A DNA stretch of 35,602 nucleotides from Methanobrevibacter sp. (GCF_017432245.1 NZ_JAFRJO010000039.1:1-35602), one strand, 5' to 3'; numbered from the stretch's first letter, positions 1 through 8,279 are shown. Program-made: numbers and translations. Notes: generated from the sequence alone by a model not told the origin.

Positions 1-2
1 CT

Positions 3-1547
3 GTGGGTACTGTTAATGTGACTGTCTTGGATGCTGATGGTAATTATGTTGACAGTGTGAATGTCACTGTTGGTGATCCTGTTGCGTTTACCGGTTTGGC
101 TGCTGGTGAGTATAATGCTACTGTCTATTATAGTGGTGATGCTAATTATAATTCTTCCAGCAACTTTGCTAAATTTACTGTTTCCAAAGTAAATTCAACT
201 ATTGATTTAAGCCTTAGTGACATTGATTATGGTCAAACTGAAACCATTACTGCTAAAGTTACAGATAATAATACTGGAGCTCCTATTGAAGGCACTGTAA
301 ATATTACTGTTACTGGAGATGGTTATAGTAAAACATTTGAAAATGTTCAATTAACTAACGGTATTGCTACTCAAGACATTTCCGGTTTAGGTGCTGGAAC
401 TTACACAGTTACTGTAAGTTATGGCGGTGACGATAAGTATAATTCCAACACTAAAACAGATACTTTCATTGTTGGAAAGATTGATCCTGTCCTTACTGTA
501 ACTCCTTCTGGAGATATCACAGTTGATGAGGATGAAACTATCAGCATTTCTCTTAATGACGATGCACAAGGTACTGTAGATGTTACTGTTACTGGTGACA
601 AAGGTTATACACAAACATTTACTGGTGTTGTAGTAAATAATGGTCAAGTTGAACCTATTAATCTTGAGGATTTACCTGCTCAAAATTACACTGTTTCAGT
701 TGATTATTCAGGTGATTCCAATTATAATTCTGCTGATGGTTCTTGTACTTTCTCAGTTAAAAAGCATACTGTAACCATTATTGTAGTAAATCAAGTAATT
801 GGATACTATGGTGAAACTGTACAGGTCATTATTAACTTAACTGATGAGAACGGTAATGAAGTTGAAAGCGGAACTGTTGAATATGTCATTGATTTCAATA
901 ATAAAACAGGCACTGCTATATTAGGAGATGTTAATGTATTCATATTAACAGCAGGTACTGCGGTATCTGATGGTCAAGCAACACAGGATGTAGATCTTTC
1001 TGCAGCTCCAGGTACATATGGTGCTACTGTCACTTACACAGGTAATGACAGGTATGAAGATGCAGCAACTACTGATGAAGCTACTATCTTACCATTGAAT
1101 ACTACTACTGCAAGTGAAGATGTTTCAGGTAATGTTGGAGATAAAGTAACCATTACTGCTGATATTCTTGATCACAATAGTAAAACTGTCCAAAATGGTA
1201 CAGCAACCTTAATTATTGGAGGTAAAGAATATAATACTACTGTTAAAGATGGTAAAGCTACATGGACTATTGAATTACCTTCTGAAAACACTACAGCAAC
1301 TATTAAATATTTAGGTAATGAGTACTATAACCCATCAAATACTACTATTGACATCACTGTCAATGAGGAACCAAGCCCTGAACCTGGTCCTGAACCTGGT
1401 CCAGAGCCTCAACCTGGTCCTGAACCTGAACCAACTCCATCTAAGACTGTAACTGCAAAAGTTTTAGCAACTGGTAACCCTATTGCTATGCTCTTAGTGG
1501 TATTAATGGCATTAGTTTCAACTATATCAATTAGACGTCAAAAATAA
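3..1547 (+). CDS. Adhesin-like surface protein, C-terminal part (5' end outside window)
   Basis: The frame is open from the window edge, so the N terminus and signal peptide are missing. The visible 514 residues are successive Ig-like domains of the Big_3 type. Each ends in a strand like GTYTVTVSYGGDDKYNS or NYTVSVDYSGDSNYNS, and they lie at about residues 1-62, 62-158, 160-255, 256-375 and 378-465. A Pro-Glu-Gly linker (about 466-488) follows, then ATGNPIA, a hydrophobic helix and the basic tail RRQK. This is the architecture of methanogen adhesin-like proteins displayed on the pseudomurein wall. The last Ig domain and tail closely match those of the protein at 33310-34914, so the two are paralogues. 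The binding partner is unknown. The family call is firm, the surface role is inferred. Confidence 0.88.
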   Translation: MGTVNVTVLDADGNYVDSVNVTVGDPVAFTGLAAGEYNATVYYSGDANYNSSSNFAKFTVSKVNSTIDLSLSDIDYGQTETITAKVTDNNTGAPIEGTVNITVTGDGYSKTFENVQLTNGIATQDISGLGAGTYTVTVSYGGDDKYNSNTKTDTFIVGKIDPVLTVTPSGDITVDEDETISISLNDDAQGTVDVTVTGDKGYTQTFTGVVVNNGQVEPINLEDLPAQNYTVSVDYSGDSNYNSADGSCTFSVKKHTVTIIVVNQVIGYYGETVQVIINLTDENGNEVESGTVEYVIDFNNKTGTAILGDVNVFILTAGTAVSDGQATQDVDLSAAPGTYGATVTYTGNDRYEDAATTDEATILPLNTTTASEDVSGNVGDKVTITADILDHNSKTVQNGTATLIIGGKEYNTTVKDGKATWTIELPSENTTATIKYLGNEYYNPSNTTIDITVNEEPSPEPGPEPGPEPQPGPEPEPTPSKTVTAKVLATGNPIAMLLVVLMALVSTISIRRQK

Positions 1548-1557
1548 AATTATTTTT

Positions 1558-1580
1558 AGGAAGTTTATTCTTCCTTTTTC
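1558..1580 (+). terminator. Hairpin plus T-run after the adhesin gene
   Basis: AGGAAG (1558-1563) pairs with CTTCCT (1570-1575) across a 6-nt loop and is followed by TTTTTC. It starts 10 bases after the stop codon. A comparable hairpin plus T-run follows the other adhesin gene at 34923. Confidence 0.6.
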
Positions 1581-1749
1581 TTATTTTTTTTAAAACCAAA
1601 TTTTAATTCTTTTTTCTATTTTTAGCTGTTTTTTTAATTGTCCAATCTTTTTTTAAATTTTAACTTGTTTTTAATCGGTTTTTAAAAAAATCAACTCTTA
1701 AATAAAATAAAAACATAATATAATTATCTGGAGTAAGAGTTGAGAATAA

Positions 1750-2325
1750 ATGAAAGTTAAAGAAACAAAAACTGTTAGAAGTTTTTTGGCAATAGAACTC
1801 AAAGAGGACTTAGTTCCAAAAATATTGGATGTTCAAAAGGAGTTTAAAAAGACCAATGCCAATATAAAGTATGTTCCTTCTGAAAACATGCACTTTACAT
1901 TGAAGTTCTTTGGAAACATTGATGAGGATATGATTGATGATATAAGTGATTCTGTAGAGAAGGTAATCAAAAACTATTCTTCATTTGACTTGAACATTAA
2001 AAACTGTGGCTGCTTTCCAAATAAAAATGTAATTAAGGTGCTTTGGCTTGGTTTAGAAGAAGGCTCTCCAATAAAAAGCCTGCAAAAGGATCTTGATATG
2101 GAGTTTAAGAAACTTGGATTTAAAAAGGAAAGGAACTTCATTTCTCATTTAACCATTGGGAGAGTAAAAAGCCCTAAAAACAAAAAGGAAATAAAAAGCA
2201 CAATTGAAGAATTAGAGAATATTGAAATAGGTCAAATGATTGTTTATAAAATCTGTTTAAAAAAGAGTACTTTAACTCCTCAAGGGCCAATCTATGAGGA
2301 CATTAAAGTGTTTGAATTAGATTAA
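1750..2325 (+). CDS. thpR: RNA 2',3'-cyclic phosphodiesterase (2'-5' RNA ligase family)
   Basis: This is a 191-residue protein of the 2H phosphoesterase superfamily. The two signature motifs are present: HFTLKF with the catalytic His at residue 48, and HLTIGR near residue 137. The length is normal for archaeal ThpR. Family members hydrolyse 2',3'-cyclic phosphate RNA ends and can form 2'-5' linkages in vitro, and a tRNA processing or repair role is commonly proposed. The ATG is preceded by a weak GGAGTAAG-type site. The gene stands alone between the adhesin and a convergent minus-strand gene. The stop codon lies inside a 12-bp palindrome (2318-2329) followed by T-rich DNA, which probably serves as terminator. 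Confidence 0.93.
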   Translation: MKVKETKTVRSFLAIELKEDLVPKILDVQKEFKKTNANIKYVPSENMHFTLKFFGNIDEDMIDDISDSVEKVIKNYSSFDLNIKNCGCFPNKNVIKVLWLGLEEGSPIKSLQKDLDMEFKKLGFKKERNFISHLTIGRVKSPKNKKEIKSTIEELENIEIGQMIVYKICLKKSTLTPQGPIYEDIKVFELD

Positions 2326-2546
2326 TCTATTTTTGTTTTTATAATAATTATTTAGATTAATTATTTTTTTTTAAATTTATTCCTTTTTATTTTTCTAATT
2401 GCTCTTTTTTTAAATAATTTTTTTTAGATAATTATTTTTTTAAATTAATTTATATTTTGAATTTTTAATAATTCTTTTTTCAGATTAAATATTTTATTAA
2501 AAAATTTTCTAATTTTTTAAACTTATTTAAACAATATTCTAAATAC

Positions 2547-3449
2547 TCATTTTAATAAAAATATCAAGTATTTATATGACACATATACCACTAAGATCAA
2601 AGCTATGAGGGCTTGAATGTAAAATAAATACTCCAATGCACTAAATCCAAAGAATCTATAGACTTCACCTGTAGCAATCCCACTTATAACAAATGGAAAT
2701 GTAAATGCTGAAAAGCTTGGCATGAATTCCAATCTTTCCATAATCAATAGTCTTATTGCATGAAATATTGCAAAAATATAAAAAATACATGCTGATATGT
2801 AGATTAGACTTAAGAAGTTTTCATTAATAGTCAATGCATTCACGTATCCAACAATAAGGATTGATAAAAGTGCAGTGTAGATACAAATGAATGGTTTATT
2901 TTTATCGTCTATTGCAGTAAACATAAGGTATCTGTATGACACTAAAACTAGTGTTGGTATCATCAATATGAAACCCACTCCAAAGAAGATAAATCCATAA
3001 TCTTGCAAGCTGTGTGCAGGTGCAGTAATGGCTGCCATTGTTATTCCAATATATACAATCCACCATGTAGCATATACGTTTTCAATGTCAAAATCATCAA
3101 TGACAAACTTTTTTGTAAAGATTATTAGAATTGATAAATGTATGATTATTCCCAATATCCATATTCCAAATGCAATTGTTTGAGAAAATGGCAGGAATAA
3201 TGGCTTAAGATATGTGCTGAAAAGCATCAGTGCCATTGAGAATGTACCGAATGTGCTTAATGTGATTAGGGTATTCAGTTCATTTATAAAAGTGTCAAAG
3301 TGCAAAACAAGTTTTAACACTACTAAAAAAATAAGAATAGATCCGATTATAAAAAATATGCCGCTAAAGTCAGTAAATAATTTGCCTAAAGATAAAATAG
3401 CTAAAATTAAACCTGTAATTGCCAATGGCAGATTTTTTATAATGTTCAT
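2547..3449 (-). CDS. TDT/SLAC1-like integral membrane transporter (TehA family)
   Basis: This 300-residue protein is almost entirely hydrophobic, with about ten predicted membrane spans separated by very short loops. The segment STFGTFSMALMLFSTYL and the stretch TWWIVYIGITMAAITAPA are typical of the tellurite-resistance/dicarboxylate transporter (TDT) family, to which SLAC1-like anion channels belong. Archaeal and firmicute relatives are sometimes labelled exfoliative toxin A/B, a misnomer. The substrate cannot be read from sequence; an organic or inorganic anion is the family expectation. There is no clear ribosome binding site, and a TATA-like TTATTATAC lies about 30 bases upstream of the ATG, so the mRNA may be leaderless or nearly so. 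Confidence 0.78.
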   Translation of the reverse strand: MNIIKNLPLAITGLILAILSLGKLFTDFSGIFFIIGSILIFLVVLKLVLHFDTFINELNTLITLSTFGTFSMALMLFSTYLKPLFLPFSQTIAFGIWILGIIIHLSILIIFTKKFVIDDFDIENVYATWWIVYIGITMAAITAPAHSLQDYGFIFFGVGFILMIPTLVLVSYRYLMFTAIDDKNKPFICIYTALLSILIVGYVNALTINENFLSLIYISACIFYIFAIFHAIRLLIMERLEFMPSFSAFTFPFVISGIATGEVYRFFGFSALEYLFYIQALIALILVVYVSYKYLIFLLK

Positions 3450-3626
3450 AATATTAGTTTAAAAAAAGAGTATAATAAAATTTATGTATGGATGATATTT
3501 TTGGTTCCAAAGGTCTTCAAAAAAGTTTAAAAAGAATAAGTAAAAATTTTTATTAATGATAGTAAATTAAAAAAAATATTTGAGATAAGTTTAAAACTTA
3601 TCTTCAAAGCAATTAAAATTTTAAAT

Positions 3627-3929
3627 TTATTCATATAAATTTACTTCTTCCGCTCCAATCACCTTGATTTCCATATTTTCAGCTAAATCTGCAGATTCTT
3701 TTGAGAATAGCTGGAAATGAGGGGAAGCCATGTGTTTGCTTAAAGCCTCTACACTTTCCCATTGTTCAACAAACATGAAATTCCCATCTTTGATTGATTT
3801 TAGGAATTTATAATCAATGTTTCCTTCTTCTTTAAGAGTCTCTTCAACCAATGCCTCTGCAAGAGGGATTAGCTTGTCTTCTGCACCTTCCTTTGGGAAA
3901 AGTTCTGCCATAACAACTATAAAGCTCAT
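3627..3929 (-). CDS. Antibiotic biosynthesis monooxygenase (ABM)-fold protein, YgiN-like
   Basis: This 100-residue protein has the ABM dimeric alpha/beta-barrel pattern: an N-terminal strand (SFIVVMAELFPKEGAEDKL), a helix with EEGNIDYKFLKS, the central FMFVEQWESVEALSKHMASPHFQ segment and a final strand. FVEQWES followed by a conserved His-containing stretch is typical of quinol-monooxygenase-like YgiN proteins. Such proteins usually lack a cofactor. The in vivo substrate is unknown, and some family members bind haem. GGAGATTA precedes the ATG. It lies 30 bases downstream of the acetyltransferase gene on the same strand, so the two are probably cotranscribed. Confidence 0.82.
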   Translation of the reverse strand: MSFIVVMAELFPKEGAEDKLIPLAEALVEETLKEEGNIDYKFLKSIKDGNFMFVEQWESVEALSKHMASPHFQLFSKESADLAENMEIKVIGAEEVNLYE

Positions 3930-3959
3930 AATTAATCTCCTTTAATCTTTTTAATAAAA

Positions 3960-4415
3960 TTATTCTACTTCATATAAAAACTCATAGTGGTCTATTACAT
4001 CTTCCAAATAAACTTCAGAGACTCTCCTGAAACCTAAATCCTCATAGAATTTAGTTAAATAAGCTTGTCCTGAAAGTTTGATTCTTTTTTTATCCAAATC
4101 GTTAACAATAAAGTCAATTGCTTTCTTCATCATGATTTTAGAGATTCCCTGACCTCTATATGATTTTTTCACAATCACTCTGCCAATTGCCATATCTTCA
4201 TATGAAACATTTTCTGGAAGGATTCTTAAAACAGCAACAACTATTGAATTATTTTCCTCATCTTCTAAAAATAAATGATAAGCAGACTTGTCTTTATCAT
4301 CCATGTCTTGATAAGGACAATCTTGTTCAACAACAAATACTTCCGCTCTCAATTTGAGAATTTCGTATAATTCATTTGTTGTGAGTTCACTAAACTTTTT
4401 GAATTTCCAGTTTAT
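3960..4415 (-). CDS. ElaA-type GNAT N-acetyltransferase, apparent ATA start
   Basis: The GNAT fold is clear: LRAEVFVVEQDCPYQDMDD near the N terminus, acetyl-CoA site IGRVIVKKSYRGQGIS, and the C-terminal FYEDLGFRRVSEVYLEDVIDHYEF. The order and spacing match ElaA, whose proteins begin M-x-W-x about 20 residues before LR-x-VFVVEQ. The reading frame here continues upstream of the TTG at 4352 and encodes the expected NWKFKKFSELTTNELYEIL segment. There is no ATG, GTG or TTG before the in-frame stop at 4443-4445. The only well-placed start is ATA at 4413-4415, preceded by GGAAGTGAT at the spacing seen for other genes here. That gives 151 residues. Substrate unknown. Either ATA initiates or the start codon has mutated. 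Confidence 0.85.
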   Translation of the reverse strand: MNWKFKKFSELTTNELYEILKLRAEVFVVEQDCPYQDMDDKDKSAYHLFLEDEENNSIVVAVLRILPENVSYEDMAIGRVIVKKSYRGQGISKIMMKKAIDFIVNDLDKKRIKLSGQAYLTKFYEDLGFRRVSEVYLEDVIDHYEFLYEVE

Positions 4416-4504
4416 ATTATCACTTCCAAAAGTAGAGTTAAATTAATATTTGTAATTATTATTAAAAAATTAGTATGGGTTTTGTTGTTGAATGTTTAAT
4501 TTAA

Positions 4505-4549
4505 AAATAAAAAAAGAAAAAATAATTATTCTATAAAATAGAATAATTA
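4505..4549 (-). terminator. Intrinsic-type terminator downstream of npdG
   Basis: A perfect 11-bp inverted repeat, TAATTATTCTA (4523-4533) and TAGAATAATTA (4539-4549), has a 5-nt loop. Read on the minus strand it is followed by a T-rich run (4505-4520) and lies 12 bases past the npdG stop codon. Confidence 0.65.
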
Positions 4550-4561
4550 AGGTTAAGATAT

Positions 4562-5245
4562 TTATTCATCCAATTTTGGAATTCCAGTAATTCTGAGTCC
4601 ACCGTAATGGGATTTGTATTTGATGTTTAATCCGATAAGGAGTGGAGTGATCTTTTCAATGATTCTGGATTTTTCCAAGATACCTGTATCAATGGTTCTG
4701 ATACCTGGGATTTTGTTGATGAGTTCTGCTGCAATTTCTTTTGCTTCCTTGTCGTCACCAGCAATCAAACAGTCACAGTCGATTTCTTCTGGAATGTTTG
4801 ATAAGTGAGAGTTGCTGATGTTACAGAATGCACAGATGACTTTTGCACCGGTTCCTTTAAGGATGCTTGCAGTTCTTTCAGCTGCAGATCCTTCCATTAA
4901 GTCTACAAATCTGAATGGTTTTCCACCGATTGCAGTTTCTAATGGTACGGTTGCATCTAATACAATCTTGTCAGTACAGAATTCCTTGATTGATTCTAAA
5001 GTTGGTTTTTGTGCTGCGAGAGGTACAGTGAGGATTAAGATGTCTCCTTCTTTTGCTGCATCTTCGTTAGCTAAACCTTTGATGTTTAAGTCGTAGTCTG
5101 CGTATTTTTCCTTAGCTTCTGCGACAACATCTAATGCTTTTTCTTCCTTACGGGAACCAACAATAACTTCGACACCTTCAATTGCTAATCTGAGAGCAAT
5201 TCCTAAACCTTGTGGACCAGTTCCACCAATTACACTTACAATCAT
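4562..5245 (-). CDS. npdG: NADPH-dependent F420 reductase (F420H2:NADP+ oxidoreductase)
   Basis: The protein transfers hydride between coenzyme F420H2 and NADP+, supplying NADPH for biosynthesis in methanogens. An N-terminal Rossmann motif, VIGGTGPQGLGIALRLA, is followed by EVIVGSRKEEKA, where the SR pair is the usual NADP phosphate-binding signature. The conserved segments VLDATVPLE, GTGAKVICAFCNI and a C-terminal GGLRITGI are all present. At 227 residues it has the normal length. AGGAGATAAAAA precedes the ATG. The upstream region holds an 18-bp perfect palindrome (5291-5308) that may be a control site, and a strong hairpin follows the stop codon, so it is probably monocistronic. Confidence 0.95.
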   Translation of the reverse strand: MIVSVIGGTGPQGLGIALRLAIEGVEVIVGSRKEEKALDVVAEAKEKYADYDLNIKGLANEDAAKEGDILILTVPLAAQKPTLESIKEFCTDKIVLDATVPLETAIGGKPFRFVDLMEGSAAERTASILKGTGAKVICAFCNISNSHLSNIPEEIDCDCLIAGDDKEAKEIAAELINKIPGIRTIDTGILEKSRIIEKITPLLIGLNIKYKSHYGGLRITGIPKLDE

Positions 5246-5642
5246 TTTTTATCTCCTAAAATATTGAATTTTGTATAAAGTCTTTTGATAATATATTGTA
5301 CAATATATCGTTGTTAATATTTATATTAGAAAATGTTTATAAATCTTTTTATTTTATTTAATATTTTATCATTTATCCTGGTTAATGTTTAGTTAATATT
5401 TAATTTATATGAACATTTTTTAATAATAATTATTTTTATTATTATTTTGTAAAATTATTAAATTAAAAAAAATTAATATTGATATTTTAATTAAGAAATT
5501 TAGGACAGTTTAATAATTAGGTTAATTTCTCATTTCTTAAAAAAGTAATAAAAATTAGTTAAAAATTGTAAAAAAAGTAATGAAAATAAATGATTTTCAT
5601 CATTTATTTAAAAATTGTTTAAGATATTACTAATATTGGCAA
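5246..5642. other. Gene-free AT-rich stretch between npdG and the 3-hydroxyacyl-CoA dehydrogenase gene
   Basis: About 400 bases of very AT-rich DNA. The part near 5245 is the npdG promoter region and contains the palindrome described separately. The part near 5642 lies downstream of the minus-strand dehydrogenase gene and is A/T-rich without a convincing hairpin. I see no coding sequence. Confidence 0.6.
5291..5308. promoter_or_regulatory. 18-bp perfect palindrome in the npdG promoter region
   Basis: ATATATTGTACAATATAT is its own reverse complement over all 18 bases and is centred about 55 bases upstream of the npdG ATG, around where BRE/TATA elements would sit. It has the form of an operator for a dimeric regulator. 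The regulator is not identifiable from sequence. Confidence 0.4.
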
Positions 5643-6578
5643 TTAATATTCGTAGAAACCTTTTCCTGCGTTGATACCGGTTTCGCCCTTATCGATTTTT
5701 TCTTTAAGCTTTTTGGCTATTTTTCCTTGGGTTGTGTTAGGGTCTTGGGATCTAGGATCCATAATACCGATATTGTATGCAGTTACGAGACCTACAATGT
5801 CCAAGATTTGGAAAGGACCGTTTGGTGAACCTGTAGCAAGTCTCCAGGTCAAGTCAATTGTTTCAGGGTCTGCAACTTCTTCTGCCCATAAAGCTTGTCC
5901 TGCAGAGAGGAACGGTACAAGCAAGGAGTTGAGCACATATCCTGGTTGTTCTTTCAATACTTTAATTGGGACCATGTTGATGTCTTCTGCATATTGAACG
6001 ATTGCATCGAAGTATTGTTGTTCGGTTCCAGGGTGTGGCATTACTTCAGCAGTGTTTTGAGCCCAAATATTGTTTGCAAAGTGGAAAGCAAGGTACTTTT
6101 CAGGTCTTCCAGTGTATTCTGCAAATTGGCTTGGGAGCAATGTAGATGAGTTGGTTACAACAATTGTCTTTTCAGGTAAGTATTTTGCCAATTCTTCATA
6201 GAATGGGATCTTTTGTTCTGGGTCTTCTGCAATTGCTTCAATTACAAGGTCTGCATCTGCTGCTGCTTCTTCATAACTTGTTGTTAATTTCAAGCTGTCG
6301 AATGCTTTTTGAGCTTGTTCTTTCAATGCGTCGATTTCTTCATCGCTAAGGTCAGGAGTTTTGCTGAATCCTCTGCAGTATGCAGATTTATCGGTTTTCA
6401 TTGCTTCGAGAGAGTTAAGATAGATGCCTAATAATCTTTCGAATTTTGGTTTAGCTCTTTCAATTGAGCCTTCGCTTCTTAACCATACAGTTACATCAAA
6501 ACCACAGAAAGCGGACTGATAAGCGATTTGACTACCGAGTACTCCTCCACCAGCTACAACAACTTTTTTAATATCCAT
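5643..6578 (-). CDS. 3-hydroxyacyl-CoA dehydrogenase (NAD-binding), Firmicutes-like
   Basis: The N terminus carries an NAD-binding Rossmann motif (VVVAGGGVLGSQIAYQSA). The catalytic-domain signatures of the 3-hydroxyacyl-CoA dehydrogenase family follow: TNSSTLLPS, FHFANNIW with the catalytic-type His, EVMPHPGT, QPGYVLNSLLVPFL, and the C-terminal GKGFYEY. Its 311 residues exceed the usual 280-290 because of an insertion around residues 50-80. It resembles the stand-alone enzyme of lactobacilli and other Firmicutes. Methanogens of this group lack beta-oxidation, so the physiological substrate is unclear and horizontal acquisition is likely. GGTGATAAA precedes the ATG. A MarR gene lies upstream on the same strand and a MarR-like palindrome sits in between, suggesting local control. 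Confidence 0.85.
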   Translation of the reverse strand: MDIKKVVVAGGGVLGSQIAYQSAFCGFDVTVWLRSEGSIERAKPKFERLLGIYLNSLEAMKTDKSAYCRGFSKTPDLSDEEIDALKEQAQKAFDSLKLTTSYEEAAADADLVIEAIAEDPEQKIPFYEELAKYLPEKTIVVTNSSTLLPSQFAEYTGRPEKYLAFHFANNIWAQNTAEVMPHPGTEQQYFDAIVQYAEDINMVPIKVLKEQPGYVLNSLLVPFLSAGQALWAEEVADPETIDLTWRLATGSPNGPFQILDIVGLVTAYNIGIMDPRSQDPNTTQGKIAKKLKEKIDKGETGINAGKGFYEY

Positions 6579-6601
6579 TTTATCACCAAGTATATAAATT
6601 A

Positions 6602-6656
6602 TAAACTATATGGAATAAAAAAATCAAAAAATAAAATATAGTTTACTTGTATACTA
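6602..6656. promoter_or_regulatory. Candidate MarR-type operator upstream of the dehydrogenase gene
   Basis: TAGTTTACTTGTATACTA (6639-6656) is an 18-bp palindrome with one mismatched pair, the usual size of a MarR dimer site. TAAACTATAT (6602-6611) and ATATAGTTTA (6636-6645) also form a perfect 10-bp inverted repeat 24 bases apart, giving repeated TAGTTTA half sites. The region is immediately upstream of the dehydrogenase start at 6578, and the nearest gene behind it encodes a MarR protein. Binding is inferred. Confidence 0.45.
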
Positions 6657-6754
6657 TTTTATGATTTTAAATATTTAAAATTTTATAAATGATTTTTAAA
6701 AAAGAATTTAATTGCTTGTAATTATTTTAAAGAAAATTTAAAAAATAGTCTAAT

Positions 6755-7207
6755 TTATTCCAAATCATTCAATTCAGCAGACTTGAATGCCAAGTCAATG
6801 AATGTCTTGAAGAAGTCATCATCTAACTTATCCAATCCCATTTTCTCTTCCCATTCATTATTGATCTCTTCGAGAATTGGTATAAGGTCCTTTCCTTTTT
6901 GGGATAGCTTTAGGATATTGTGCCTTTTATCTGCTTTTGACTGTTCCCTTATAATGATTCCATTGGATTCTAATTTCCTTATGGCTTTGGTGATAGCTCC
7001 TTTTGTAATATAAAGGCTGTCTGAGAGATCCTTTTGATTCAGGTTTTCCTCATTGTAGATTCGAGCTATGCACAGTACCTGAATAAGATTCAAGTCATAT
7101 TTCGCCAAGGCATTGTTGAAATAGGTTTTATGATTCTTGTGAAAAATAAATAAAAGGTCCCCTAAACGGTTGTAATCATAAAATCCATCATTTGTTTTTT
7201 CCTTCAT
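6755..7207 (-). CDS. MarR-family winged-helix transcriptional regulator
   Basis: The 150-residue protein has the MarR layout: an N-terminal dimerisation helix (about residues 1-35), then a winged helix with LNQKDLSDSLYITKGAITKAIRKLESNGIIIREQSKADKR. The recognition helix lies in KGAITKAIRKLE and the wing in EQSKADKRHN. C-terminal helices complete the dimer interface. MarR proteins usually repress their own and neighbouring genes and respond to small phenolic or CoA-type ligands. The gene lies 176 bases upstream of the dehydrogenase on the same strand, with palindromes on both sides of it. No ribosome binding site is visible before the ATG. The ligand is unknown; an acyl-CoA or aromatic compound is a guess from context. 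Confidence 0.9.
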   Translation of the reverse strand: MKEKTNDGFYDYNRLGDLLFIFHKNHKTYFNNALAKYDLNLIQVLCIARIYNEENLNQKDLSDSLYITKGAITKAIRKLESNGIIIREQSKADKRHNILKLSQKGKDLIPILEEINNEWEEKMGLDKLDDDFFKTFIDLAFKSAELNDLE

Positions 7208-7240
7208 TATTTCTATTTTATTGCTACAATTATTTAAAAA

Positions 7241-7256
7241 TAACTAAAATCAGTTA
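7241..7256. promoter_or_regulatory. Candidate MarR autoregulatory palindrome
   Basis: TAACTAAAATCAGTTA has perfect 5-bp arms around a 6-bp centre and lies 34 bases upstream of the MarR ATG. Its AGTTA arm resembles the AGTTTA half sites of the candidate operator at 6602-6656. This similarity is the only evidence. Confidence 0.3.
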
Positions 7257-7333
7257 ATGTATTTTCTATTTTCATTCAAATTTCAAAAAGATTTATATAT
7301 AAAAAATAATAAAATAATAATTGTATTTAAAAA

Positions 7334-7359
7334 TACATTAATGTATAAAAATATACATT
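7334..7359. repeat. Nested palindromes in the marR/aroA' divergent promoter region
   Basis: TACATTAATGTA (7334-7345) is a perfect 12-bp palindrome and overlaps AATGTATA-AAAA-TATACATT (7340-7359), a perfect 8-bp inverted repeat. They lie midway between marR and the plus-strand aroA' gene and could serve either promoter. The base composition makes some palindromy expected by chance. Confidence 0.3.
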
Positions 7360-7481
7360 ATATTTCATATATTTTTTCAAATCATAATAAAACTTTTATA
7401 TTTTATCATTAAATATTTAAATGGTAAATTGATATTATATAATATTTATATAATAATTGTAGATTTAAGGAGACTAATCTT

Positions 7482-8279
7482 ATGACTGAAATAGGAAAAA
7501 GAATTCGTTTAGAAAGGATTTTCAATAGAAAAACCGGAAGAACCGTAATTGCTCCTATGGACCATGGTGTATCAAGCGGTCCAATCAAAGGAATAATTAA
7601 TATGGATGAAACCGTTGAAAGCATCTCCCAAGGTGGAGCAAATGCAATTTTGATGCATAAAGGTATTGTTGGCCTTGGACACAGAGGATACGGTAAGGAT
7701 ATAGGTCTTATTGTACACTTGTCTGCAAGTACCTCTTTAAGCCCAGATCCAAACAACAAGGTAACTGTAACCAGTGTTGAAAAGGCAATCCAATTAGGTG
7801 CAGATGCAGTATCCGTGCATGTGAACATAGGTTCTGAAAACGAGCCTGAAATGCTTATGGAACTTGGTGAAATCTCTGAAACCTGCAGTTACTGGGGAAT
7901 TCCACTTTTAGCAATGATGTACCCAAGAGGACAAAAGGTTGAAAACGAGCATGATGTTGAAATGGTAAAGCATGCAGCACGTGTAGGTTCCGAACTTGGT
8001 GTAGACATTGTAAAAACCAATTATACCGGTGACCCTGATTCCTTTAAGGAAGTGGTTGAAGGAGCATTAGTGCCTGTAGTCATTGCAGGAGGACCAAAAG
8101 TTGAAACCGATAGGGAACTTTTAGAGATGGTAAGGGATTCCCTTGAAGTTGGAGGAGCAGGTGTAGCATTTGGAAGAAACCTTTTCCAAGCTGAAAACCC
8201 TGGAAAAATCACAAGAGCTATTTCAGAAGTAGTTCACAATGATTTGGATGTTGAAGAAGCATTGAAATTCCTCGATTAG
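7482..8279 (+). CDS. aroA': 2-amino-3,7-dideoxy-D-threo-hept-6-ulosonate synthase
   Basis: This class I aldolase-fold (TIM barrel) enzyme performs the first step of the archaeal DAHP-independent route to 3-dehydroquinate. It condenses 6-deoxy-5-ketofructose 1-phosphate with L-aspartate semialdehyde. Family landmarks are visible: [13 protein letters not shown] near the N terminus, the Schiff-base lysine K178 in [20 protein letters not shown] and [10 protein letters not shown]. At 265 residues it has the usual length. AAGGAGA precedes the ATG. The second enzyme of the pathway follows 96 bases downstream, and the pair probably forms an operon feeding aromatic amino acid synthesis. Confidence 0.95.
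   Translation: MTEIGKRIRLERIFNRKTGRTVIAPMDHGVSSGPIKGIINMDETVESISQGGANAILMHKGIVGLGHRGYGKDIGLIVHLSASTSLSPDPNNKVTVTSVEKAIQLGADAVSVHVNIGSENEPEMLMELGEISETCSYWGIPLLAMMYPRGQKVENEHDVEMVKHAARVGSELGVDIVKTNYTGDPDSFKEVVEGALVPVVIAGGPKVETDRELLEMVRDSLEVGGAGVAFGRNLFQAENPGKITRAISEVVHNDLDVEEALKFLD

Noticed and set aside
3-1547. Possible GTG start at base 3 making the adhesin complete
   Set aside because: There is no upstream context and no signal peptide, and the frame begins in the middle of an Ig-like repeat, so it is a fragment.
7409-7828. Minus-strand open frame overlapping the start of aroA'
   Set aside because: It is antisense to a firmly identified gene and encodes a low-complexity, hydrophobic shadow translation.
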